Below are positions 11,344-23,232 of a DNA stretch of 64,000 nucleotides, one piece after another; positions within the stretch are counted from its first letter, which is position 1, and the number at the start of each line of letters is the position of its first letter. The stretch covers positions 494,677,180 to 494,741,179 of the forward strand of contig CM022298.1 in the NCBI GenBank assembly GCA_011799875.1, read 5' to 3'. Origin of the DNA: Thinopyrum elongatum. Lineage: Eukaryota > Streptophyta > Magnoliopsida > Poales > Poaceae. Both the position numbers and the translations under genes were made by a program. The notes beneath the pieces are model-generated. The model was not told where the DNA came from, did not search any database, and was given only the letters and a program-made list of their open reading frames with translations.

Positions 11344-13013
11344 TGATGTCTACGACGCAACTTTATCCTTGTAGACGCTGTTGGGCCTCCAAGTGCAGAG
11401 TTTTGTAGGACAGTAGCAAATTTTCCTCAAGTGGATGACCTAAGGTTTATCAATCCGTGGGAGGCGTAGGATGAAGATGGTCTCTCTCAAACAACCCTGC
11501 AACTAAATAACAAAGAGTCTCTTGTGTCCCCAACACACCCAATACAATGGTAAATTGTATAGGTGCACTAGCTCGGCGAAGAGATGACGATACAAGTGCA
11601 ATATGGATAGTAGATATAGGTTTTTGTAATCTGAAAATATAAAAACAGCAAGGTAACTGGTAACAAAAGTGAACGAAAATGGTATTGCAATGCTTCGAAA
11701 CAAGGCCTAGGGTTCATACTTTCACTAGTGCAAGTTCTCTCAACAATGATAACATAATTAGACCATATAACAATCCCTCAACGTGCAACAAAGAGTCAAT
11801 CCAAAGTCACTAATAGCGGAAAATAAACAAAGAGATTATTGTAGGGTACGAAACCACCTCAAAGTTATTCTTTCTGATCGATCTATTGGGTTATTCCTAT
11901 AAGTGTCACAAACAGCCCTAGAGATCGTACTAAAATAACACCTTAAGACACACATCAACCAAAACCCTAATGTCACCTAGATACTCCAATGTCACCACAA
12001 GTATCCGCGGGTTTGATTATACGATATGCATCACTCAATCATAGATTCATCTATTCAAACCAACACAAAGAACTTCAAAGAGTGCCCCAAAGTTTCTACC
12101 GGAGAGTCAAGACGAAAACGTGTGCCAACCCCTATGCATAAGATCACAAGGTCACAGAACCCGCAAGTTGATCACCAAAACATACATCAAGTGGATCACG
12201 TGAATATCCCATTGTCACCACAGATAAGCACATGCAAGACATACATCAAGTGTTCTCAAATCCTTAAAGACTCAATCCGATAATATAACTTCAAAGGGAA
12301 AACTCAATCCATTACAAGAAGGTAGAGGGGGAGAAACATCATAAGATCCAACTATAATAGCAAAGCTCATGGTACATCAAGATCGTGCCAAATCAAGAAC
12401 GCGCGAGAGAGAGAGATCAAACACATAGCTACTGGTACATACCCTCAGCCCCGAGGGTGAACTACTCCCTCCTCGTCATGGAGAATGCTGGGATGATGAA
12501 GATGGCCACCGGTGATGATTTCCCCCTCCGGCAGGGTGCCGGAATAGGGTCCCATTTGGTTTTGGTGGCTACAGAGGCTTGCGGCGGCGGAACTCCCGAT
12601 CTAGGTTTATTTCTGGGGGTTTCTGTATTTATAGGAATTTTTGGCATCGTGAACAAGTCAGGGGGTCCACGAGGAGCCCACAAGACCGGTGGGGCGCGCC
12701 CAGGGGGGTAGGGCACACCCTCCACCCTTGTGGAGGCCTCATGGCTCTTCTGGCCAAACTCTTTTGCTTAAGGGGCTTCTTCTGGCCCATAAAAAATCAC
12801 CATAAATTTTCAGCTCATTTGGACTCCGTTTGATATTCCTTTTCTGCGAAACTCAAAAACAAGGAAAAAACAGAAACTGGCACTGGGCTCTAGGTTAATA
12901 GGTTAGTCCCAAAAATAATATAAAATAGCATATAAATGCATATAAAACATCCAAAATAGATAATATAATAGCATGGAACAATAAAAAATTATAGATACGT
13001 TGGAGACGTATCA
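11344..13013 (-). repeat. 3' LTR of element B
   Basis: 1,670 bp; on the minus strand it runs from TGATACGTCTCCAACG (13013) to GTAGACATCA (11344). Its first ~40 bases match the LTR start of the H/G family, but the rest of the LTR diverges. Confidence 0.92.
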
Positions 13014-13028
13014 AGCATCCCCAAGCTT
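13014..13028 (-). other. Polypurine tract of element B
   Basis: AAGCTTGGGGATGCT on the minus strand, immediately upstream of the 3' LTR. It is the presumed primer for plus-strand DNA synthesis and is identical to the tracts in G, H0 and H2. Confidence 0.85.
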
Positions 13029-15235
13029 AATTCCTGCTCGTCCTCGAGTAGGTAAATGATAAAAACAGAATTTTTGATGTGGAATGCTAGCAAGTGCATA
13101 AGTTTGATCAATGATAATTTCAATCACTTTTTCTAGCATCATTATATATCATAAACAGTAGCTCATCTCATAAAACTTCTCATGATCAAGTAGCAAACTA
13201 TTCACATGTCAAAGCATAGATCATAAACTTTCTTGAAAACTAACAAACTAGGTTCTCAATCATCAAACAATTGCAATTCATCTTATTTTTAGGAAGGGTC
13301 TATGTAAGAGCTTTGATTTAGCAAATCCCACATACTCAACTATCATATAGTCTTCCATGATTGCTACCACTCAAAGCATATTTTTAGAACAAATAGTATC
13401 CATTGAACACAGAAAATATAGGGGCTTAATGTTTTGCCTCCCAACTAATTTATCATATACATAATTGTCAACAATAATAATTCATGATCAAATATATTTG
13501 AATGGCCATATATGCTTAGATCTTTCCCCACCACATGATGCTTGCCAACTAAAGAGTAGGTTGGAATGAAAAGGAATACTACTGACTCTTGTATAAAAGT
13601 AAAAGATAGGCCCTTCGCAGAGGGAAGCAGGGATTTGCAGAGGTGCCAGAGCTCGAAGCGTTTAAAACAGAGATGAAAATAATTTTGAGAGGTATGCTTT
13701 CATTGTCAACATAACAACCAAGAGTTCCCAATATCTTCCATACTAGATACATTATGTGACGCCCCCGGCCCAATCGTGCACTAATCATACACGCAAATGC
13801 AGGTGATCAAGCCTAAGGACTCACGGGAAGATATCACAACACAACTCTAAAACATAAATAAAGTCATACAAGCTTTATATTACAAGCCAGGGGCCTTGAG
13901 GGCTCGAATACATAAGCTTGCGTACAAGCGTCAGCGGAAGCATCAGATATCTGAGTACAGATATGAAACAGAAACAAAAAGGCCTTTAGAAAGGCGGGGC
14001 AAAATAAAACACTACGATCGAAAGGCGTAGGCCTCCTGCCTGGGACCCTCCAATACTACTCCTGGTCATCATCCAACTCGTCGTAGTATCCATCCTCGGG
14101 GTGGTAGTAGTAGTCGATCGACAGGGCATCTGTCTCAAGGGGCTCCGTCCTCTGGTCACGACAAACTGATATGGGGAGAAAAGGAAAACAAAGCAACCGT
14201 GAGTACTCAGAAGTACTCAGCAAGCAAGGATCTACACTACATATGCAACATTTTCAAGGGGAGGCTGTATATATGGACTGGGCTGCAGAAATGCCAGAAT
14301 AGAGAGGAGGCCTAGTCCTATCGAAGACTAGCATCTTCAGCGGTCTTGCAGCAATAGAAGAGAGTAGAACAGTACAATATAATGTAGTAGTATCATTAAG
14401 TCTCAACCTCACCCAGAGATCCTTTCTCGACTCCCTGTGAGAAAGCAATCCTAGAGCCATACAGTCATCAACCTCGTCCGGAGATCCCTTCTCGACTCCC
14501 TGCGAGAAGCAATCCCAGAGCCATAGTATCCAAGTATCCAGTTCTAAATTGTATCAATCAGGATACAACTTCGAGTGTCCTTTACCGTAGGACAGGCTAT
14601 CGATAGAAGTTTTCTTCCCTGCATGGGTGCACCAACTTACCCAACACGCTCGATTAACTCCGGCCGGACACACTTTCCTGGGTCATGCCCGGCCTCAGTC
14701 AAACGACACACCGCAACCCTACCTACAGCTCAGCAGAGAGGTCCCCGCCGGTCTACATCCTAAGCGCAAGGGGGTGTTGGCCATCGCCCCTCGCCCTCTG
14801 GGTCATTGCGCACAGGGTGGATACCAGCATCGCCTCGGGTGGCCGACACGATCCGACCGTGCCGCACTGCTGAACTGGACGTCTGACAGAGCTTTCGGCT
14901 GATGCATACGATGCAGAACGCCCATACTATGCCCACGTGATGGTTAATCCTATCAGGCCAGAGGCCTGCTCGGATCAAATATCCAAATCGTTAGGACTAG
15001 GGCTTGCGGTAATGAGCAGAGACTCACGAAAGATGTGACCCCGTCGCCCCATCTCGAGGACTTGCTGCAAGGGTTAAGAATGCCCGGCCACGCCTCGTAT
15101 TCTCACTCGGGCACCACACAGGCACCCGTCTTCACAACACTCGCCTCTCAGGCGCACGCGGGTACCCCTCAGGGTCGACCCGCCTTTCCAAGTAACAACA
15201 GTACAGTCCAAGTATCCGTGTGTCCATAACATCAA

Positions 15236-15456
15236 GGGGATCCGAGGCATCACCCTCGTTGGACTCCTACTTGATGTATCCGTCAAGGTGAACCCGGAGG
15301 AATCACCCTCGCTGGGTTCACACTTGTGGTGTTGCACGACGGCGTCGTTATCGGAAGCGGTGAAGGAGGAATCACCCTCGATGACCACGACCGAATAGCT
15401 ACTCTACAGAGTTAACATCAGAAGTGCTACAAGAGGTTTCACCCTCGGCACTCGAT
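15236..15456. repeat. Degenerate tandem repeat with TCACCCTCG core in C
   Basis: TCACCCTCG recurs four times, near 15250, 15306, 15373 and 15440, at spacings of about 55-67 bp, usually after a purine-rich GAGGAA or GAGGCA. The units are strongly diverged outside the core. Confidence 0.65.
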
Positions 15457-16479
15457 AGTAACGCTGCAGTGTCGTTACAACTAAGGGGGGGGGGGTGATG
15501 TGCGGTGCCGGGGCCTGGTCTTCAATCCCGTTGATCGGGTCTTCGGAAAATCCAGAGGGGCAGTCGGGATAAGTGGGGTCACTGATAGGTCTCTACCCAG
15601 CCTATACTAAGCAGTTTAGGATATGCAGGTAATTATCAACAGCAGGTTACAATAAACAGGCTATGCATCAGAATAGGTAAAGCAGCAGTAGCAATTCTAA
15701 TGCAAGCATGAGAAATAGAATGGGCGATATCGGGATGATCAAAGGGGGGGGGGCTTGCCTGGTTGCTCGGCGGCAAGGGCATGGTTGTCAATGGTGTCTT
15801 CGGGCTCCGGAGCTGCGTCGGCCTCGGGGACGACGTCGGTGTCGGGGGCTACCGAGAGAGAAGAGGGGGAGGAAACAGTAAATACTAAGCAAACAAGTGC
15901 AGCACAAAGCATAACATGGCAATACGCGGTGACAGAGGTGATCTAGCGCAGTGCCGGGTGATACTGGCGAAGGTGGAATTCATCCGGGAAAGTATTCCCG
16001 GTTCCGGACATTTGTCAGACAAATGACCGGAGGAGAACGGTTGCATGTTCGGATAGTTAGGGACGTGTGACGGACGAACGGACCGCGTATTCGGATTCGT
16101 CTCGTCGTTCTAAGCAACTTTCATGTACAAAGTTTTTTGATCTGAACTACGGATTATTTTATATGATTTTCTAAAGCTTTTATTAATTTTTGGAATTTAT
16201 TTAATTATTTAAATTAAGATTATCCGAAACAGTAGTTGATGACATCAGCATGACATCATGCTGACGTCAGCAGTCATCTGACACGTGGGACCCACCTGTC
16301 ATTGACTGATTAGTTAATTAGTGTTAACTAACTAATTGGTATTTAATTAAACTAAATAACTAATTTAGATTAACCTAATCAGGATTAATTAACTTAATTA
16401 ATTAACTAATTAATTAATTATTAATTTTAATAATTTTTATTTTAGTTTTATTTCTATTTTTATTTTCGTTTTCTGGGCA

Positions 16480-17290
16480 GCGGGCCCCGTTCGTCAGCGA
16501 CACAGGGGGGTGGGGGCCGGCCGTCAGTGGCCCACGCAGCCACAGTGGGCGCGCGGGCACGTCGAGGCCAGTGAGCGAGCGGGCGCCGGGCGCTGTGCGC
16601 GGCCAGGCACGCGCGGGCGCGCGCGCGGGCAGCGGCAGGGGCGAGCGGACGGCGGCACAGCGGGCATAGGCGGCGGTGGTCGCGGGCGGGCACGAGGGGA
16701 GGCGCAGCGGCAGCCGCAGCGGCGAGCGGCCGCGGTGCAGGGCAGCAGCAGGCGGCAGAGCGGGGTGGCGCGGGGCGAGCGAGGTGCGGGCGAGCACGGC
16801 GCGGGCCGAGGCGGGGTAGGGCAGCGCGCGCGCGTGCGAGGCAGAGCGCGGGCGGATGGGGGGGGCGCGCAGGACCGCAGCGAGGCGCAGGGCCGGGCGC
16901 GGTCGGCGCGCGGCGAGCGCGGCCGCGAGCGGAGCAGCGGGTCGCAGCAGGAGGTGGGCGCGTGGCGGCGCTGCGGGCGTGCGCAGCGGGCGGTGACCGC
17001 GTCGGAGACAGGGGGAGCGGTGCGCTCACCAGCGCAGGAGAGGAGAGGGGGCGGCGAGGCGCGGTGGCGACCCTGGGGGAGGGGATGAGGACTCGAGGCG
17101 GCGACGGTGGGGCGGTCCGGCGAGTGGCGTCGAGGCGCAGCGGCGGCGACGGCGTCGGGCGCCGGGGGCGGTTGCCCCGATCCATTGGATCGGGAGGGGA
17201 GGGAGTGAGCGAGGGGGGGGGGGACGAGTGGGGGGTTAGGGTTCGGTGGCCTCCTGGGGAGGCCATATAGGGGGGGGGGGGCGGCCGGCT
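16480..17290. other. GC- and CpG-rich block in C with promoter-like edge
   Basis: About 800 bp of very high GC, bordered by an AT-rich (TTAA)n tract near 16380-16450 and by poly-G runs near 17211-17223 and 17269-17282. On the minus strand a TATATGG lies near 17265, followed by an open frame from about 17266 down to 16460 that is a proline, arginine and alanine-rich, low-complexity translation. I regard it as a transcribed leader or a captured gene 5' end rather than a protein gene, because open frames on both strands follow simply from base composition. Confidence 0.5.
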
Positions 17291-17804
17291 AGGCTGTAGC
17301 CCAGTTTGGCCAGGGGTGGGGTTCTCCTTTTACTTTTCTTTTTCTTTCTGTCTTTTTCTTTTATTTTATTTATTCTTATATCTCTGTTTAGTAAATAATT
17401 AGGCCACCAAATGATTTTTATAAAACATGGCAATTGTTCCAATAAATACTAGGCATCCTCTACTACACCAAAAATTAGTTTGGAGTTAAATGGATCTCAC
17501 ACAATTTTTATAATAATTAAAATGCATTAATCCTTACTGTTTTGATAATGTTTGAGCCACCTAATTATTTTATTAATTGTTGGTTTCAATTTTAGAATAG
17601 TCTCTGCAATATTTGTTATTTATCGAACATTTTAGTTTCTATGTTGCACAACTTTTATATTTCACTTTCATTTAAATTTGAATTTTGACTTAGGAGTTGA
17701 AATGCAATATAATGCTAATGATGATCATGCACTGTTAAACACGATGACATAGCATAATCAAAAGGGTGATTACTGTAGTTAACCACTAGGGGTGTTACAC
17801 ATTA

Positions 17805-20292
17805 TAGGCGGTTCCCAAACAGAAAGGTAAAGTTTTTTACTCCCCATCCACCAACAATCACACTCCACGGCTTGTCCGAAACAACGGGTACCGTCCAACT
17901 ATCAACAATCCTGGGGGAATTTTGTTTGCAATTATTTGTGATTTTGTTTTTTATCTTTTGATCATAGGACTGGGCATCCCAATTACCAGCCACTCTCCCG
18001 TGAATGATAAGCGGAGTCCACTCATCGTGAGAATAACCCACCTAGCATGGAAGATACTGACAGCCCCTAGTCGCTACATGAGCGATTCGGGCAAACAAAA
18101 CAGATTATTATTTGAAGGTTTAGAGTTTGGCACAAGCAAATTTACATGGAACGACAGGTAAATACCGCATATAGGTAGATATGGTGGACACTCTTAGAAG
18201 AAACTTGGTTCAAGGATATTTTATGCACAAGCAGTAATCCCGCTTAGTACAGAAATTTTGGATAGCAAAAGATTCTAAATAGCAAGCACCACATGTTGGA
18301 GGATCCATAACAATATAACTTCTATACAAATATACCCAAGCATAACTCATTATGTTGTCCTCCTTGTCCAACTTCTACTCATTTGATCAAGTTTGAAAAT
18401 AATTAATGGGGCTCACAATCATATAAGATGTCCAAGTTAGTATATTTATATGTGAAATCTCTCTTCCTTCAATATTCTTTCATGAATTGTTCAAGTGACC
18501 AATACTATGTTTGCTAACTTTCAATAAATTTACCACCTCTACTTCTTATATGTGAAGTCATTACTCCCCATGGTATAAGCATATGAAGCATATATAATTT
18601 CAGATTTATGATATTCAATTCATTCAACCATTTACTCATAGGATATAAGTGAAGCACGAGAGTAAATGACAAACTACTCCAAAAAAGATATAAGTGAAGA
18701 TCAATGAGTAGTAGAATAATTATGTAGCTATATGAAGACTCTCTCTCATAAAGAAAATTTAGATCTTAAGTACTTTATTCAAACAGCAAGCAAAACAAAA
18801 TAAAATGACATTCTAAAAATAGCACACATCGTGTGAAGAAGCAAAAACTTAGGCTCAACCGATACTAACCGATAATTCTTGATGCAGAAAGGTGGGATGC
18901 CTACCGGGGCATCCCCAAGCTTAGATGCTTGAGACTTCTTGAAATATTATATTGGGATGCCTTGGGCATCCCCAAGCTTGAGCTTTTGTGTCTCCTTAAT
19001 TCCTTTTATATGATGGTTTCCCTAAATCTTAAAAACTTCATCCACACAAAACTCAACAAGAACTCGTGAGAAAAGTTAGTATAAATCAAATGCAAAACCT
19101 TATCATTCTCTACTGTAGAAAATCACTAAAATTATTATTTAACATTGCATACTAAATGCCTCTGCATATTTATTACTCCTATTCTCAAATAGAATCATTA
19201 AACAAGCAAACATATGCAAACAATGCAAACATAAGAGCAATCTGTCTAAACAGGACAGTCTGTAAAGAGTGCAATTGTACTCATACTTCCCTAACTCCAA
19301 AACTTCTGAAAAATTACCACACTGTATATAATTTGTTGTTACTCATTGTCTAAAAATTTCAATATTTTATCATGTTCTGACTTTCCATAAGAATTCAGAC
19401 AACGATAGAAAACTTTCTGTTTTCAAAACAGCAACATATAGACTTGCAAAATAAGCATGGTAAAGGCTAAACTTGACACTTTTATTGAAATTAAAGATGA
19501 AAAACATTAATATAAATAAAAGCAAGCAAATACTAATAAAATAAAATGACGCTCCAAGCAAAACACTTATCATGTGACGAATAAAAATATAGCTCCAATT
19601 AAGGTTACCGATAATGTTGGAGACGAAAGAGGGGATGCCATCCGGGGCGTCCCCAAGCTTAGTTGCTTGGATCTTCCTTGAATATTACCTTGGGGTGCCT
19701 TGGGCATCCCCAAGCTTAGGGTCTTGTCACTCCTTATTCTCCTCATATCGATATCTCACCCAAAACTTGAAAACTTCAATCACACAAAACTTAGCAAAAA
19801 CTTCGTGAGATCCGTTAGTATAATAAAACAAATCATTCACTTTGGTACTGTCAAGACAAGATTCATAACTTTTCTCACATGATGCATACTGTACCCTGTC
19901 ATTTCTACAATTTATATTAAGCAATATAAGCCATAGAAACTAGAAAACAAGCAAACTATGCATCAAAAACAGAATCTGTCAAAAACAGTACAGTACGTAA
20001 AGATCTGAATTAAGGTCATACTTATGCAACTAGAAAAATTCTGAAAAATTAGTATAACGTAGACAATTTTCATATAAATCCTATGTAAAACATTCAGAGT
20101 TTTTCCAGGTTCCAATGAATTTTAACAATTCTGTTACTGGACGCAAAATTTCTGTTTTTGCACAGAATCAAGTGAACCATCAACCACACTATCCCAAAGG
20201 CTTTACTTGGCACTTTATTGAAACAAAAGCTATAAAACATGATTACTACAGAAGCTTAATCATGTGAACACACAAAAACAGTAGGGGTAAAT
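17805..20292 (-). repeat. Internal noncoding DNA of B with four internal polypurine-like motifs
   Basis: No gene seen. Minus-strand AAGCTTGGGGATG or AAGCTTGGGGACG motifs lie at 18910-18922, 18967-18979, 19648-19660 and 19705-19717, in two pairs, each pair 57 bp apart. The two pairs lie in related sequence about 740 bp apart, so this part of B was duplicated. Sequence on either side resembles H0, G and H2. Confidence 0.7.
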
Positions 20293-20346
20293 ATTGGGTT
20301 GTCTCCCAACAAGCGTTTTTCTTTAATGCCTTTTAAGCTAGGCATG
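20293..20346 (-). other. Conserved noncoding block after ORF-Y in B
   Basis: On the minus strand: TGCCTAGCTTAAAAGGCAT, then AACGCTTGTTGGGAGACAAC and CCAAT. It is the same block that follows ORF-X in H1, H2 and G, although the ORF upstream is different. Confidence 0.7.
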
Positions 20347-20353
20347 ATGATGC

Positions 20354-21325
20354 TCACTTGAAAGATAAGAATTGAAACACAAAGAGAGCATCATGAAGAA
20401 TATGACTAGCACATTTAAGTCTAACCCACTTTCTATGCATATGTATTTTGTGAGCAAACAAGTTATGGGAATAAGAATCAACTAGCATAGGAAGGTAAAA
20501 CAAGCAAAACTTCAAGATTTTAAGCACATAGAGAGGAAACTTGATATTATTGCAATTCCTACAAGCATATACTCCTCCCTCATAATAATTTTCAGTAGCA
20601 TCATGAATGAATTCAACAATATAATCATCACATAAAGCACTCTTTTCACGATGCATAAGCATATAATTTTTATTACTCTCCACATAAGCAAATTTATTCT
20701 CATGAATAGTAGTGGGAGCAAACTCAACAACATAACTATCATGTGAGGCATAATCCAATTGAAAATTAACATCATGATGACAAATTTCATGGATATCATT
20801 ATTCTTTATAGCATATATGTCATCACAATAATCATCATAGATAGCAACTTTGTTCTCATAATCAATTGGAACCTCTTCCGAAATAGTGGATTCATCACTA
20901 AATAAAGTCATGACCTCTCCAAATCCACTTTCATAATTATCACAATAAGATTCAACACCCTCCAAAATAGTGGGATCATTACTTCCTAAAGTTGACGCTC
21001 TTCCAAACCCACTTTCATCAATATAATCATCATAAATAGGAGGCATGCTATCATCATAATAAATTTGCACATCAAAACTTGGGGGACTAAAAATATCATC
21101 TTCATCAAACATAGCATCCCCAAGCTTGTGGCTTTGCATATCATTAGCATCATGGATATTCAAATAATTCATACTAACAACATTGCAATCATGCTCATCA
21201 TTCAAAGATTTTCTGCCAAACAATTTATACACTTCTTCTTCTAACACTTGAGCACAATTTTCCTTTCCATCATTTTCACGAAAGACATTAAAAAGATGAA
21301 GCATATGAGGCAACCTCAATTCCAT
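20354..21325 (-). CDS. ORF-Y: acidic 323-residue protein of non-autonomous element B
   Basis: The intact frame begins MELRLPHMLHLFNVF about 100 bp after the primer site, in the place where gag starts in autonomous elements. The body is rich in Asp, Glu, Tyr and Asn, with two related acidic repeats around residues 95-150 (YDDYIDESGFGRASTLG... and a later ESGFGEVMTLFSDEST). The C-terminal third becomes more hydrophobic and basic (about residues 265-320: CLFYLPMLVDSYSHNLFAHK). No zinc knuckle, protease or polymerase motif is visible and I do not recognise the fold. Similar acidic reading frames are, from memory, common in Triticeae repeats. Being open for 323 codons in a young element argues for recent selection or recent insertion. 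Function unknown; a structural or regulatory role in mobilisation is only inference. Confidence 0.65.
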   Translation of the reverse strand: MELRLPHMLHLFNVFRENDGKENCAQVLEEEVYKLFGRKSLNDEHDCNVVSMNYLNIHDANDMQSHKLGDAMFDEDDIFSPPSFDVQIYYDDSMPPIYDDYIDESGFGRASTLGSNDPTILEGVESYCDNYESGFGEVMTLFSDESTISEEVPIDYENKVAIYDDYCDDIYAIKNNDIHEICHHDVNFQLDYASHDSYVVEFAPTTIHENKFAYVESNKNYMLMHREKSALCDDYIVEFIHDATENYYEGGVYACRNCNNIKFPLYVLKILKFCLFYLPMLVDSYSHNLFAHKIHMHRKWVRLKCASHILHDALFVFQFLSFK

Positions 21326-21423
21326 TTTTTCGTAGTTTTGTTTTATAGACTAAACTAGTGATAAAACAAGAAAATAAAAGATTCAATTGCAAGATTTAAA
21401 GATATACCTTCAAGCACTAACCT

Positions 21424-21440
21424 CCCCAGCAACGGCGCCA
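21424..21440 (-). other. Primer-binding site of B (tRNA-Asp)
   Basis: Minus strand TGGCGCCGTTGCTGGGG, one mismatch to the tRNA-Asp complement. It is separated from the LTR end by AGCTCTTTTC, nearly the same linker as in element A. Confidence 0.85.
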
Positions 21441-21450
21441 GAAAAGAGCT

Positions 21451-23120
21451 TGATGTCTACGACGCAACTTTATCCTTGTAGACGTTGTTGGGCCTCCAAG
21501 TGCAGAGTTTTGTAGGACAGTAGCAAATTTCCCTCAAGTGGATGACCTAAGGTTTATCAATCCGTGGGAGGCGTAGGATGAAGATGGTCTCTCTCAAACA
21601 ACCCTGCAACCAAATAACAAAGAGTTTCTTGTGTCCCCAACACACCCAATACAATGGTAAATTGTATAGGTGCACTAGTTCGGCGAAGAGATGATGATAC
21701 AAGTGCAATTTTGGATAGTAGATATAGGTTTTTGTAATCTGAAAATATAAAAACAGCAAGGTAACTGGTAACAAAAGTGAATGAAAACGGTATTGCGATG
21801 CTTCGAAACAAGGCCTAGGGTTCATACTTTCACTAGTGCAAGTTCTCTCAACAATGATAACATAATTAGATCATATAACAATCCCTCAACGTGCAACAAA
21901 GAGTCACTCCAAAGTCACTAATAGCGGAAAATAAACAAAGAGATTATTGTAGGGTATGAAACCACCTCAAAGTTATTCTTTCTGATCGATCTATTGGGCT
22001 ATTCCTATAAGTGTCACAAATAGCCCTAGAGATCGTACTAAAATAACACCTTAAGACACACATCAACCAAAACCCTAATGTCACCTAGATACTCCAATGT
22101 CACCACAAGTATCCGCGGGTTTGATTATACAATATGCATCACACAATCTTAGATTCATCTATTCAAACCAACACAAAGAACTTTAAAGAGTGCCCCAAAG
22201 TTTCTACCGGAGAGTCAAGACGAAAACATGTGCCAACTCCTATGCATAAGTTCACAAGGTCACGGAACCCGCAAGTTGATCACTAAAACATACATCAAGT
22301 GGATCACGTGAATATCCCATTGTCACCACAGATAAGCACATGCAAGACATACATCAAGTGTTCTCAAATCCTTAAAGAGTCAATCTGATAATATAACTTC
22401 AAAGGGAAAACTCAATCCATTACAAGTAGGTAGAGGGGGAGAAACATCATAAGATCCAACTATAATAGCAAAGCTCACGGTACATCAAGATCGTGCCAAA
22501 TCAAGAACACGAGGGAGAGAGATCAAACACATAGCTACTGGTACATACCCACAGCCCCGAGGGTGAACTACTCCCTCCTCATCATGGAGAGCGCCGGGAT
22601 GATGAAGATGGCCACCGGTGATGATTTCCCCCTCCGGCAGGGTGCCGGAACAGGGCCCCGATTGGTTTTTGGTGGCTACAGAGGCTTGCGGCGGCGGAAC
22701 TCCCGATCTAGGTTTATTTTTGGGGGTTTCTGTATTTATAGGAATTTTTGGCGTCGAGAACAAGTCAGGGGGGTCCACGAGGAGTCCACATGACCGGAGG
22801 GCGCGCCCAGGGGGGTAGGGCGCGCCCTCCACCCTTGTGGAGGCCTCGTGGCTCTTCTGGCCCTACTCTTTTGCTTCGGGGGCTTTTTCTGGTCCATAAA
22901 AAATCACCGTAAATTTTCAGCTCATTTGGACTCCGTTTGATATTCCTTTTCTACGAAACTCAAAAACAAGGAAAAAATAGAAACTGGCACTGGGCTCTAG
23001 GTTAATAGGTTAGTCCCAAAAATAATATAAAATAGCATATAAATGCATATAAAACATCCAAAACAGATAATATAATAGCATGGAACAATAAAAAATTATA
23101 GATACGTTGGAGACGTATCA
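21451..23120 (-). repeat. 5' LTR of element B
   Basis: 1,670 bp, the same length as the 3' LTR. On the minus strand it starts TGATACGTCTCCAACG at 23120 and ends GACATCA at 21451. Confidence 0.92.
22733..22828 (-). promoter_or_regulatory. U3 palindrome and TATA box in the 5' LTR of B
   Basis: Exact 11-bp arms AGGGCGCGCCC (22798-22808) and GGGCGCGCCCT (22818-22828) form an inverted repeat with a 9-nt loop. On the minus strand TATAAATA follows at 22740-22733, about 58 bp downstream. The arms are partly decayed in the 3' LTR copy near 12690-12720. Confidence 0.6.
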
Positions 23121-23138
23121 GTCATCAAGGCTCTTTTC

Positions 23139-23155
23139 TGGCGCCGTTGCCGGGG
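23139..23155 (+). other. Primer-binding site of A (tRNA-Asp)
   Basis: TGGCGCCGTTGCCGGGG is an exact complement of the plant tRNA-Asp 3' end including CCA. It lies 11 bases after the reconstructed LTR end (CA at 23126-23127), which shows that this internal region belongs to A and not to B. Confidence 0.92.
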
Positions 23156-23232
23156 AGTGAAGCGCTGTTGGTATGTGGAATCGGTAAGGAAAAATTATTA
23201 CTACATGCTGAAATTTATTGTCACTTGTTAGT

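Larger units (their letters stand above)
13755..17799. mobile_element. Element C: 4,045-bp LTR-like insertion in B (solo LTR or large noncoding element)
   Basis: The ends are TGTGACGCCCCCGG at 13755 and, on the other strand, TGTAACACCCCTAG from 17799; 11 of 14 bases match as an inverted repeat. The flanking target duplication is catta (13750-13754 and 17800-17804). Removing C rejoins TAGATACATTA with TAGGCGGTTCCC, which is contiguous in H0 (about 2900-2915). No direct-repeat LTR pair and no transposon coding domain were found inside. TG...CA ends plus a 5-bp duplication fit a very long solo LTR or a non-coding LTR element. Orientation is probably minus, because a TATA-like TATATGG and a GC-rich leader read that way. 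Confidence 0.8.
11344..23120 (-). mobile_element. Element B: non-autonomous Athila-like element nested in A's 5' LTR
   Basis: Two 1,670-bp LTRs (11344-13013 and 21451-23120) lie on the minus strand with target duplication gtcat at 11339-11343 and 23121-23125. The primer site is at 21424-21440, ORF-Y at 20354-21325 and the polypurine tract at 13014-13028. No protease, reverse transcriptase or integrase is present. Element C interrupts the internal noncoding DNA. In the first ~290 aligned LTR columns I count 7 substitutions and 1 indel, fewer than for A, as expected for a later insertion. The linker between LTR and primer site (CTCTTTTC) is identical to that in A, suggesting A-type machinery could move B. 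Confidence 0.9.

Noticed and set aside
16460..17270. Long open frames on both strands in the GC-rich part of C
   Set aside because: Translations are Pro, Arg, Ala and Gly rich with no domain; stop codons are rare at this GC content, so openness is not evidence of coding.
13755..17799. Element C as a TIR DNA transposon
   Set aside because: The short imperfect terminal inverted repeat begins TG and ends CA with a 5-bp duplication, which fits LTR ends; no transposase was seen.
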